Origin: Membranipora membranacea
Taxonomy: Eukaryota > Bryozoa > Gymnolaemata > Cheilostomatida > Membraniporidae
Direction: 5' to 3'
Assembly: GCA_914767715.1 (NCBI GenBank)
Contig: OU612067.1
Span: 16,559,001 to 16,623,000, forward strand
DNA: 64,000 bases
Position numbers and translations under genes: made by a program. The notes under the pieces were generated by a model. The model ran no database searches and was not told where the DNA came from. It was given only the letters and a program-made list of their open reading frames with translations. This document shows, piece by piece, positions 1-10,758 of this stretch (positions are counted from its first letter, which is position 1; each line of letters starts with the position of its first letter).

Positions 1-139
1 AGATTGGAATAAAAAGTGAGAGATACGAACTAAATAGGTAAGTATTCTCAATTGTTTGAGATTGAAGTATTATAAAAATAGACTTACAAGCGAAACAAAT
101 TCTCCATAGCTGCCAAAATTGTGACTCCTAAATGTCACC

Positions 140-224
140 TAGCCTTGTAGCGAGGCCACTTTTTTTATTTGTTTGTCTGTTTGTCTCCAACCAAAGCAAA
201 AAAGGTGGCCGCATGACAAGGCTA
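140..224. repeat. Short foldback element (TAGCC...GGCTA)
   Basis: An 85-bp inverted repeat starts TAGCCTTGT and ends ACAAGGCTA; the arms continue as GCGAGGCCACTTTTTT on the left and AAAAAAGGTGGCCGC on the right. It is flanked by aatgtcacc on the left and gatgttacc on the right, a degenerate 9-bp direct repeat (7 of 9 match). The TAG...CTA ends and a 9-bp flank match better-preserved elements elsewhere in the window, so I read it as an old non-autonomous DNA transposon. Bases 225-652 hold nothing else I can name. Confidence 0.55.
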
Positions 225-652
225 GATGTTACCAATAAAATCTGTGCTATTCATAGTGGATTCATGGATTTATAGGAGTTTGATAAAGTGTTGATTCAAA
301 CAGGTATAAAAGACTGGGTAATAATAGAGACATTAAACATGGAACCAATTATTGAAACCATTGAACGACACTTTAATTCATTGTTCGAACTTACACAAAG
401 TGTGCATTCTTTTCCAAAATTCAATTCAGAATTAATAAAGATATACAATATGATATAATATGGAGTAAGCGAGATAAATATACGGTGTTATGATAAAACC
501 TGACATCCAGTCATTGGACATCAAGGTCAGCTTGTCAGAGAGATTATAGCCATAAGATTTCCGGTCAGTTAGTTGGGGGATCAGTTTGTTATGACTGCCT
601 CAAAATATCACTTGTGATTATATTGTGTAGCTGGTGATGGATAGCGAGTAAG

Positions 653-756
653 CACTTGTGATACACGCAACAAGATGACACTTGTGATATACACAACAAG
701 ATGACATGTGTGATACACACAACAAGATGACACTTGTGATATACACAACAAGATGA
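653..756. repeat. 26-bp minisatellite, four units
   Basis: Four tandem 26-bp units (653-678, 679-704, 705-730, 731-756), each close to cacttgtgatatacacaaca followed by agatga. Units 2 and 4 are identical; units 1 and 3 differ at two to three positions. The array lies just downstream (3') of the stop codon of paralogue A, so it is probably in that gene's 3' untranslated region. Confidence 0.85.
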
Positions 757-796
757 TACTTGAGGGCAGACATGTATGTAGTTGATTTAAGGATAT

Positions 797-2590
797 CTAG
801 TCCTCACATGGCAGGTAAGCTACCTGGAATAGTGTACTCGGGAGAACAGACGGGTTAGATTTGCCAAAATGTTGTTCACCGACGGGGACACACTCACTGT
901 CGGGGTACAAGCTATCCTGTTTTGTGATGAATGTGAGCTTTTCGAAGCCGTTGGTCTTAACATCCACATTGAGCAGAGCACCATTGTAGTTCTCGTTCTC
1001 ATCCAGGACAAGCATGATCTGAACGAATGTGGGAGGGTCGTAGATCTTACTGCTGTCATCACCACAGATCGGTGGCCATCTTTTAAGAACCAGACGAGCA
1101 GAATTATAGATGTTCTTAGACTACAAAAACAAGAAATATGGGGGGCTACATGACTGGGCCACAATGTAGAGGAAATGTGACAAACCTAAATATTATATCA
1201 CATTAATATTTGTTATTAATAATTTATTTGGTGTTTTATAAGAAGGGGCAGACAATTCTGAAATCATTGTATCAAGAAATTTAGATATATATTTCGCATG
1301 GTTAGTTTGGGGAGCCTTTTTCTGGTCTAGGATCTATATGCCTTTCTGAAAATGAGCCAGATATTACCACATCTACACGACAATATTGTTGGGGATTTAT
1401 CTTTCACGTATACTTGGGAATAATAAACTCACCATGGCTGCCAGTCTGCCGTAGTGTCTAACTAGTCTTTGTGCAATGGCATTGAATGCAGGTGTTTGAT
1501 ATGGTGTGTTGACATGGTCACCCATCCCTGCATATGTCATCAGAGTAAACTCATTGGATGTGTTGAAGCGGTTTGGTTCAGCTCCTCTGTAGAATAGGGC
1601 TAGAAAAAAAAATGAAGAGAATAGTACAGAACATAGAATAGACCTAGACAAAAACATAACAGGAGGAGCATTCCGATTAAAAATTAAGATGGAGACAGTT
1701 ATCACAGTGCCAGTCAAGAGAAACTGGATTGTTTTGTTTATAGGCACATTATTTCAGACCTCGATTTTGAGTATTTTTGTTGAGTGAAGATTTGGTTACT
1801 TGCTCTTCTTCTTTCTGGGATTTTACCTATTAATAATAAGATACTTACTCTTCCTGCTTGTCCTTGTGGTAGTTAGTGAGATATACTGGTTAGCTGTACT
1901 TGTAGCGTATACAGACAAATATCCAGGCTTAGGAAAGCTGCTCACCAACTGAATAGGGCATCCAATCCTGGGCTGTAATAAGAACAACAAACATGGAATA
2001 TTTATAGGATCTTACTTCTTGGGTGTAGCACAGAATTCCTTCATAAATGATATGATGATGCAAACTAAAATGTGATATCAATTGGCATAAAAGAAAGAAA
2101 CTAACTTGTCACGCTCAATGTTTAAAAATCTTTTTCAAACTCACCGTTTGTATTTGTTGGTACAGGTTTCCGTATGTCTCAGAGTTCAGGTTTCTCTTGT
2201 GTCTCCCATGTGCCACCTTGATAGCTACGTCTGATTCGTTCAGCTCAGTTAGGTTATCATCAGGAGTTGTCCTCTCATCAACAAACTTGGTGTCTGAGGT
2301 AGTCTGAGGAAAGCCTGTGATCTCATCGCTCACAAATCCAGCTGGTAGGGCAGTACAGTAAGCCCCCAGCATCACTACCACTCCAATCTGATAAAATGAC
2401 AAAAAGAAGTTTGCAAAAAGGATAGGCACAACAGTTTTGTTTTGGCTATTAATTGACTCTGCCTATAATTCTCTTCCAGTTGGGCGGTTTTGAGCAAAAA
2501 AGGAAAGTTCCTCCTGAAATGATTAAAATGTTTTTAAATTACAGCTGCATTAATGATACTCACTATAAAAGTTGATGTAGAAAATCCCAT
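797..2590 (-). CDS. Paralogue A: secreted prepro-protein of unrecognised family
   Basis: Five coding exons on the minus strand: 2590-2564, 2387-2145, 1972-1849, 1599-1433 and 1120-797 (885 nt, 294 aa). Each junction has GT-AG signals and consistent phase. The protein starts MGFSTSTFI, followed by a hydrophobic stretch (IGVVVMLGAYCTALPAG) that fits a signal peptide. An acidic Ser/Thr-rich propeptide with sequons (NLT, NES) leads to RHKR at about residues 71-74, a furin-type site. The remaining roughly 220 residues have four cysteines (GCPIQ, PICGD, SECVP, LPCED) and no membrane segment. Exons 2-5 match paralogue B exactly in length (243, 124, 167 and 324 nt). I do not recognise the family; secretion and processing are inferred from sequence alone. 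A TATA element lies about 150 bp upstream of the start. Confidence 0.85.
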
Positions 2591-2732
2591 TTTCTTTAGA
2601 TTTCAGATAGTTATATAATTATTATATTATATGCTATTTCTGACAAGTTGTTTTGAGAAATTGAGAGGTTTAGTTCTCAACTGTCTGATTGTCTCTCTAG
2701 ATCTGGAATGCTGTCTTTGGCGAGGGAACCGT

Positions 2733-2741
2733 CTTTTATAG
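2733..2741 (-). promoter_or_regulatory. TATA box of paralogue A
   Basis: On the minus strand the sequence reads ACTATAAAAGACGG, about 150 bp upstream of the ATG at 2590. The same TATAAAAGAC core is found at a similar distance upstream of paralogues B and C, so it is probably the core promoter, with a 5' untranslated region of roughly 110-120 nt. Confidence 0.6.
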
Positions 2742-2751
2742 TAAGCGTTAG

Positions 2752-5700
2752 GACAGGAGGGCAGCTATGATTGTGGAATCCCCAGTTCTGTGCAGGAAAT
2801 CAGGGAGAAACGAAAATGGTGACAATTTTATGGCTTTGTGAAGCGTTTGTTCTGCTCACAAAAGAATGAGCTAATTAAATGTTTGTTTCCTTTCTAAAGC
2901 TTTTATTTGAAAGACTTTGAACTGGAAACTTTTTTCAAATCTGGCCAATTATGTCCTCATGCATTCATAATCTTTCAGGAATTATATGGTTTGGGAAGTT
3001 TGACACATTTAGAAATGACTTCTCCCCAAAGTCCCTTGTGAGATTCTTGAGGAAAGCAAATTTAATAGATGACCAATTATTTTCCATGGGTGAAATCCAG
3101 TATAATTGAATATTTTGATCAATGAATAGATTCAAAAATTAATTTTTCATTATGAGCAAGAAAAGGGGAGAATTTTTTTGTAGCTACAAATTACTTTGGC
3201 CATTTTCCAAATGCTTCCAATCTTTTAATAAAATGTATATCTTAAAAGAAAGATTGGAGCAGACTTTTCCTTTGCAAAATATATTTGAATAAAAAGCAAC
3301 GCAAAAAGTGAACATTGTTAACCACTTTGGCTTTTTATTTAGTGATAACATAGACCTAATAATTAGCTTCAAGCTTAAATAATAACGATATGATAGTTAG
3401 CTTTGCACGATCAATTGCTCTAGTTCAGGTCCGGTGATTTGTTTTAGAAATTTAATTTCAACATCTATAAACTACTGCTACTACCACAATTTACTGCTGT
3501 GTCAAATCATAGATGTATCATGTGTTGTGCTGGTTGCACTGTCCAAATAAGGTCAGGATGATGATGACACATGTTGTTTATAAGGTGTGGTGTAATGTAG
3601 CTGGTTTAAACCAAGCCATTCCCCACTCTGTCGAGCTGAGGGCGGGCTCTTCATATGTTGACGTCTCTCTGGTCATCCCACTCTAATGCGTAGGAGTGCT
3701 CTAGTGTAATTAGTTAAGTGTTTGTGAAGACCAGGTTTTAACCACTCAATAACGTGTGTTAATAATAATCATCTTCATGAAGATTTATTAAGCAGTTACC
3801 TCAAAAATTCCTATAATCATAATTTCATGCCAAAAAATTTGCCCGATGCATTTTTTCACCATTTATTGGAATAAGATAATTATGACAATTATTCACACAG
3901 AAGGATTAGCGGATAATTATTTCAACATTTATATGAATGAGATAATAGTAACTTCTTCATTCCTCCAAAATAGACAATTGAGTTAAAAATCAAAAAATCA
4001 AATGATTCAATAATTTGTTACGTTGTTACAGCACAACAAGAATTTTGCGCCAATTGCATAATAACTCAGCCAGCACATGTCACCAAGAATAACAAGAGCA
4101 TGAATCCCATTCCAGACATACAGCTGTTCTGAAAAAGAAGAAAAGATGCCTCAGGCAGCGACAGGCACAGTCAGCGAATTGAGATGTCGCTTGCAATTCT
4201 TTTGTTTTGCATCTTAATAGATTATTATTGTGCGATCTTATGGAGGTTTATATATATATATATATATATATATTATAAACAAAACGAAAATAACAACTTT
4301 TTGACCTCATAAACAAGAAGATAAGAAAAAAAAAATATACACATATGCACAGAAATAAAAATCAGTTGGGTGAATAATCATCATAGACTAATGGGCTAAA
4401 TGGGGATTTCAGAGCAAATACCACGAGTCCATGAGAAAATTATCATGTTATTTGTTGCGAAAATTGAAACTAAAGAATTGGTGAGTCAGTATTTTATACA
4501 TACTTCTTTAAAATTGCTTTGACTAGATTGAAAGACATTGATCATACAATAATTATTGAATCACTTAATCAAGATGAAGCTGGACAGGGGAATTTGGAAA
4601 TATAGAAAATAAATTTTATACCGCATATTTTATAACAATAAAATTTAAATACAAAATATTAAACACCATTTTATTGGCTCAAATTTCAGCTATTATATGA
4701 AGGGGAAATTTCTATTGTACAATGCACAATAATACAATAAAGAACAAAACATTTAATCAATTACAATGATATTATATTATATTATTTTATATGCAACTAC
4801 ACTGAGTGAGTTGGCCTGAATAGGAATCAAATTCATGACTGGGTTTTATTTTCCCTTTCCCCAAAATGTATTAGAAATTTCCCTATATGGTTGTAACTTC
4901 AGCTGAGAAAAATATGTTGTTTTTGTGTGCTACACGCAACAAACTACAAATTAACTAAAATTCCAGAGTAAATAAATCATATTTTGGTTAATTTTCGCAT
5001 AGGTGTTGCACACTTTTGAATATGATTTGATACAAAAATCGCTGTTAATGAAAATTGTTAAAATGTTACAGAGTATAATTAAATCAAAGGTGATAATGTC
5101 ATGGTGACACTTAAAAAACGCTGGTCATGCCTAATTATTTCACTTGGCAATACAATAACAGTGTTCGACAGCTGAGATGGTCATGTTACGAAATGTTACA
5201 GCGTGGATACCTCACAGTTGGGCTGGCGGGGTGTCTCTGGTCGTGCGGTGGATAGCGGGTACGGTGGGCATGTTTTGTCTGGGCTTTTCATGATGTTCGT
5301 GTGGTGTTTTTTGTAATTAGTTGGAGGGATGGCCGCCACTCTAGTCACAGACTATCTGGCTGACCCATGCTTTTATTTACTTTCGTTGAACATTTATTTC
5401 TCTTAAAGGGCAACCAAGGTTCCACAGCAATGCATTAATGGGTAGTAAATAATGTGCTAGGCAGCATCAGCTTTGTGCATGACGCGGTGCAAAACTCAAT
5501 GTAGTTGCTGACTTTAAGCTGGGTAACACTTCAGTTTAGGGAAGGCTCCAAGACATTGCTGTTATAATGATAGAGCACAGGCTAAATAATAACAGGAACA
5601 AGAAACATCTCTGTGGTATTCTATTTTAGCTGAGTTTGAGTACCTGATAAATGAAATGTATCACAAGAATTCTGGCTGAATAATCAACCGAATTAGATTT

Positions 5701-6369
5701 TGTCTTTTTCCCTATGCAGAAGGTGCAATCTGCTATTCATCAATGAAAAGTTGTTTGAATCCTTGGTTGCCCTTTAATTTACAATGTTTCTGTATAGCAA
5801 AATACAGAAAAAAATTTTTTTTGTTTGTTTTGTTCTTAGTTCAGTCCTCAACAAGCTATCCCGAAAATAATACAATGGTCAAAATATGAATGATAGTAAT
5901 AAATTTTAATGAAATGAAAAATAGTTAAGTGAAATCGTAATTGATGATTTTTTACTTACATAGTAGTTGTATTGAAAATGGCCTCCGTACTCCTCAATTG
6001 CCATACCCTTTCAAATATTCATTTAATTTGGAATACAAGTTGTCTCGATGATTTTCTTCAAAATTATTGAAAATTTATTATTATTGTTTTTATATACTTT
6101 ACATATATTTGGTCGGATGATTTACATACCGTGCCAATGAAATACGGGCAAAATTTGAGGGGAATCAAAAAAAATGTCCAGTTGTATTGCCTATTTTTAG
6201 CAGTTTGTTGATTCGAATTCCACTCCAGCTTACTGACTATTGTGAATTGTTGGATTCCTAGGTGTGCTCCGACCTGCCTATAAACTGAGAGCAAAATCGG
6301 CGCAGGCACTGCGGTCTCGCCCTTAAGGCACACACTATCTCGCAGCCCATATTTAGGAATGTGGTGAGT
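2752..6369. repeat. Segmental duplication, unit 1
   Basis: This unit starts with gacaggagggcagct and ends with gaatgtggtgagtg; the same start and end recur in unit 2, which abuts it directly. Matching blocks are 2752-3250 with 6370-6860, 4616-5805 with about 6860-9813 (excluding the retrotransposon), and 6219-6369 with 9821-9971. Unit 1 has two blocks not in unit 2: about 3250-4615 and about 5806-6218. No gene is evident; short open frames inside it are not supported by similarity. A (TA)n tract lies at 4250-4274. Confidence 0.8.
5403..5777. mobile_element. TTAA-flanked MITE, copy 1
   Basis: A 375-bp element bounded by TTAA on both sides, with near-perfect terminal inverted repeats: AAAGGGCAACCAAGG at the left end and CCTTGGTTGCCCTTT at the right. 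It has no coding capacity. Four copies occur in this window (also 7643-9773, 54285-54669 and 59502-59886). TTAA target duplications are the mark of piggyBac-type transposases, so this is probably a non-autonomous piggyBac-like MITE. Confidence 0.8.
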
Positions 6370-7698
6370 GACAGGAGGGCAGCTTTGTTTGCGGAATTCC
6401 CACTACTAAGCAGGAAATCAGGGAGAAACGGAAATGGTGATAAATTTATGGCTTTGTGAAGCGTTTGTTCTGCTCACAAAAGAATGAGCTAATTAAATGT
6501 TCGTTTCCCTTCTTAAGCTATTGTTTGCAAAACTTTGAACTGGAAATTTCTTCTTACTTTGTCCAATTAAGTCGAATTGCTTTCATTATCTTTCAGGAAT
6601 AATATGGTTTGGAAAGTTTGACACATTTAGAAATGACTTCTCCCCAAAGTCCTTTGTGAGATTCTTGAGGAACAAATTTAATAGATGACCAATTATTTTC
6701 CATGAGTGAAATCCAGTATAATTGAATATTTTGATAAATGAATAGATTCAAAAATTTATTTTTCATTTTTGAGCAAGAAAAGGGGAAAGTTTTCTTGTAA
6801 TTACAAATTACTAATTTCTTTGGCCATTTTCCAAATGCTTCCAACCTTTTTAATAAAATGTATATATTTTGTAACAATAAAATTTACATACAAAATATTA
6901 AACACCATTTTATTGGCTCAAACTTCAGCTATTATATGAAGGGGAAATTTCTATTGTACAATGCACAATAATACAATAAAGAACAAAACATTTAATCAAT
7001 TACAACTATATTATATTATATTATTTTATATGCAACTACACTGAGTGAGTTGGCCTGAATAGGAATCAAATTCATGACTGGGTTCTATTTTCCCTTTCCC
7101 CAAAATGTATTAGAAATTTCCCTATACGGTTGTAACTTCAGCTGTGAAAAATATGCTGTTTTTGTTTGCTACACGCAACAAACTACAAATTAACTAAAAT
7201 TCCAGAGTAAATAAATCAATTTTTGGTTAATTTTCGCATAGGTGTTGCACACTTTTGAATATTATTTGATACAAAAATCGCTGTTAATTTAAAATTGTTC
7301 AAATAATATAGAGTATAATTAAATCAAAGGTGATAATGTCATGGTGACACTTAAAAAACACTGGCCATGCCTAATTATTTCACTTGGCAATAAAATAACA
7401 GTGTTCCATAGCTGAGATGGTCATGTTACGAAATGTTACAGCGTGGATACCTCACAGTTGGGCTGGCGGGGTATCTCTGGTCGTGCGGTGGATAGCGGGT
7501 ACGGTGGGCATGTTTTGTCTGGGCTTTTCATGATGTTCGTGTGGTGTTTTTTGTAATTAGTCTGAGGGATGGCCGCCACTTTAGTCACCGACTATCTGGC
7601 TGACCCATGCTTTTATTTACTTTCGTTGAACCTTTATTTCTCTTAAAGGGCAACCAAGGTTTCACAGCAATGCATTAATGGGTAGTAAATAATGTGCT

Positions 7699-9440
7699 GA
7701 GGCTCTCCGAGGCGGAAATCAACTGCTAGACTCAAGGACAAGAATGGTCAAATAGTTGTTGACCCCAAAGAACAAGCAAAGATCTGGACAGCGCACTTTC
7801 AAGAAGTTCTTAATCAGGCAGAGCCTGAGGACCCCTTGGATATACCCAGCACAGGTACGGATTTGGAGATAGATGATGATCCACCTAGTCTTTCGGAGAT
7901 TGAAGAGATTATCAAAGCCTCGCGCAATGGTAAAGCGCCAGGAATTGATGAGCTACCTGCAGAGTTTTTACGCTGTAACAGTAGCTCATGCGCAGCAGAA
8001 CTCGAGACATTGTTCTCGGGTATATGGAGAGAAGAAGACATCCCACAAGACTGGAGGCGCGGCGTGATCATCAAACTGCCCAAGAAAGGAGACCTGAGTA
8101 AGACAACAAATTGGAGGGGTATTACTCTACTACCGTATATCAGTAAAATATTTCTGAAGATTTTACATCACCGAATTGCCGGAGCCCTAGAGGAGAACAG
8201 AAGTCTAGATGAAGAGCAAGCAGGTTTTCGCAGCGGAAGAAGTTGTACAGACCACATATTTACACTGAGGAACATCATAGAACAATGTGAAGAATGGAGG
8301 ATGCCCCTGTACGTCAATTTTATTGATTTCAGGAAAGCTTTTGACAGCATTCATCGGGAGAGCATGTGGAAAGTGATGAAGTTTTATGGTATCCCTGATA
8401 AACTCATCACTCTGACACGGGCGTTCTACACCGGGTATGCGTGTAAAATGCAAGGCGGAGCAGAGGACGATTACTTCGAAGTAAAATCAGGAGTTAGACA
8501 GGGCTGCGTAATCTCACCTCTGTTATTTATCATGGCTACAGACTTCATAATGAAGCAAGTACAAGCGACACATCGAACTGGACTCCGATGGAATCTTACA
8601 ACCAAGCTGAATTATCTAGCTTATGCAGACGATGTCGCGCTATTTTCTTCAACACATGGAGGGATGCAAACAGTTACAGACAAGCTCATAACAACAGCGA
8701 GTAAAGCGGGATTGCACATCAATGAACAAAAGACGAAAGTTTTGAGGATTCATCGAGATGGAATGGGCCCTGCATCTAACAACAATTTCACAGTCAGCAA
8801 CAAGTCACTCGAGTTTGTAGATAACTTTTTGTATCTTGGTGCGAAAATTGATGCGTCTGGTGGTGCAGCAGCAGATGTCAAGAACCGCATCAACTCTGCA
8901 ACTACAGCCTTTTACAGACTGAACAAGGTGTGGAGATCAAGAAGTATGAGCAACCATCTCAAGTTCAAACTCTACAACTCGAACGTGGTGTCTGTGCTCC
9001 TCTATGGATGTGAAACATGGCGAATGACGAAAGTGGATATGGACAAACTGGAGGTATTTCACATGAACTGCTGCCGTCGGATATTGAAAATATATTGGTG
9101 GTCCAAAACTTCCAACTTGGAAGTATGTGAACGCAGCAAGCAGAAACCAGTCTCTCAGCACATTGAAGTTAGAAGATGGAGATACCTAGGACACAGCCTA
9201 AGGAGGAAGGAATCTCTCCCTCACACCAGTCTCGGATGGGCCCCTGAAGGCACCCGAAGGAGAGGGCGACCCAATCAGACTTGGCGAAGAACGGCGCTCA
9301 AACAGATGAAGGTACACAACATCAAGTCGTGGGCGGAGGCTAGCGAGATGGCTAGAGATCGAGAAAGATGGAAGGGAAAGGAGAAGGCGATTCTGGCGCA
9401 ATATTCCACTAGGAGTTCTGCAACATAAGTCAAGTAAGTC
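7699..9440 (+). mobile_element. 5'-truncated non-LTR retrotransposon (LINE)
   Basis: The insertion is flanked by a perfect 12-bp target-site duplication, aaataatgtgct, at 7687-7698 and 9441-9452. The 3' end is a short AAGT-rich repeat (aagtcaagtaagtc) rather than a poly(A) tail. The 5' end begins inside the coding frame, upstream of the reverse transcriptase, so the endonuclease region is missing. Clean flanks and an open frame point to a fairly recent insertion. RT motifs resemble RTE/CR1-like elements of invertebrates; I cannot assign the clade firmly. Confidence 0.9.
7701..9428 (+). pseudogene. Reverse transcriptase of the truncated LINE (open frame, no own start)
   Basis: One uninterrupted frame runs from the 5' junction (7701) to the TAA at 9428, about 575 residues. 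A first methionine occurs at 7836, but similarity to LINE proteins (KDKNGQIV, WTAHFQEVLN) begins before it, so that is not the original start. Reverse-transcriptase motifs in order: GKAPGIDELPAEF, NWRGITLLP, EEQAGFRSGRSC, FIDFRKAFDS, GVRQGCVISPLLF and the catalytic YADDVALF box. The C-terminal part has the Cys/His-rich pattern often seen after the RT in these elements (NCCRRILKI, RRWRYLGH, GRPNQTWRR). The endonuclease domain is absent. It can have no independent transposition as it stands. Confidence 0.9.
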
Positions 9441-10616
9441 AAATAATGTGCTAGGCAGCATCAGCTTTGTGCATGACGCGGTGCAAAACTCAATGTAGTT
9501 GCTGACTTTAAGCTGGGTAACACTTCAGTTTAGGGGACGTTCCAAGACTTTGCTGTAATAATTATAGAGCACAGGCTAAATAATAACAGGAACAGGAAAC
9601 ATCTCTGTGGTATTCTATTTTAGCTGAGTTTGAGTACAGCTGATAAATGAAATGTATCACAAGAATTCTGGCTGAATAATCAACCGAATTAGATTTTGTC
9701 TTTTTCCCTATGCAGAAGGTGCAATCTGCTATTAATCAATGAAAAGTTGTTTGAAACCTTGGTTGCCCTTTAATTTACAATGTTTCTGTATAGCGAAATA
9801 CAGAAAAACAAAATTATTGTTCCACTCTAGCTTACTGACTATTGTGACTTGTTGGATTCCTAGGTGTGCTCCGACCTGCCTACAAACTGAGAGCAAAATC
9901 GGCGCAGGCACTGCGGTCTCGCCCTTAAGGCACACACTATCTCGCAGCCCATTCTTAGGAATGTGGTGAGTGTCTAAACTGTGCGATTTTAACCGACATT
10001 TTTTTTAACCAACTAGCCCGGGGTGACAAGATGTTAGCTGTTTTTTTTTTTAGATCTCACACAAAAAATAATGGCCAACTATGCATTATCAAGATAAGCT
10101 GAGGCACAAGTGTCTATCAGCTTCCATACTTAAAGCGGTAAAGTCTCGTGTGGAAAGTCATTCAAAACGCTATATGACTAATTTGTAATCTGTTGTAGGC
10201 ACTCAGAGGAATGGTGAAGGAATTCACTAATAAATTGTTCCCTACAATTTCCTCAACATGAATTTAACTTAAAAAAAGGGATTTGTCATTCATTAATTGA
10301 ATCACCTGTATTCTTTTTAAAACATTTTGGAAAAAGAATGATTTCATTATATAGCACGAGAAAATTTCTCAGCTAGTAGTTTCCAAACCGCTGTATTTAT
10401 GAAAACTGTGAATGGAACCCGATTTAATTGGCTGCGGATTTAGTGAAGTTGAAAGTCCATTATGTACTGAGTAATGGTATTATGTCTAATCAGCTCGATT
10501 CTTTTCTTAGTTTGAGAGGAAATAAAATTCTCACCATGACATTCCTTTCTCAAGATTTCCTGAAAAACTTTGGTAATTCCCCAAGTATATTTGCCCTTTC
10601 TTATGAGGTTTTTTGC

Positions 10617-10623
10617 TATAAAA
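10617..10623 (+). promoter_or_regulatory. TATA box of paralogue B
   Basis: TATAAAAGACC lies about 140 bp upstream of the ATG at 10759. It is nearly identical in sequence and spacing to the elements upstream of paralogues A and C. Confidence 0.6.
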
Positions 10624-10758
10624 GACCATGTCTTCATCAAAAACATCATTCAACCACTGGAGGGACAAATAGGTAGAACTCAAAAACTTCTCCAAGTTTA
10701 TACAAACTATTTTGTCAGTACAACCTTTTTTGTCAAGACTATTACAAGTCCAGAGAAA

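Larger units (their letters stand above)
7643..9773. mobile_element. TTAA-flanked MITE, copy 2, split by a retrotransposon
   Basis: The left part (7643-7698) and right part (about 9441-9773) together match the MITE at 5403-5777, with the same terminal inverted repeats and TTAA on each side. The interruption is the retrotransposon at 7699-9440. The insertion point falls in the sequence aaataatgtgct, which is present once in the uninterrupted MITE and twice here. Confidence 0.85.
6370..9971. repeat. Segmental duplication, unit 2
   Basis: Head-to-tail partner of the segment at 2752-6369. It carries a second copy of the TTAA MITE, split by a non-LTR retrotransposon. Its closing block (about 9821-9971, with gtgctccgacctgcctacaa) matches 6219-6369 and has a weaker relative near 45540-45586. 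Between 9972 and 10616 I see no gene. Confidence 0.8.

Noticed and set aside
653-756. CRISPR-like array
   Set aside because: The 26-bp units abut with no spacers, and the context is a eukaryotic nuclear genome.
820-1164. Overlapping frames on both strands across the last exon of paralogue A
   Set aside because: Only the minus-strand frame ending at 797 continues the spliced protein and matches paralogues B and C; the others are shadows.
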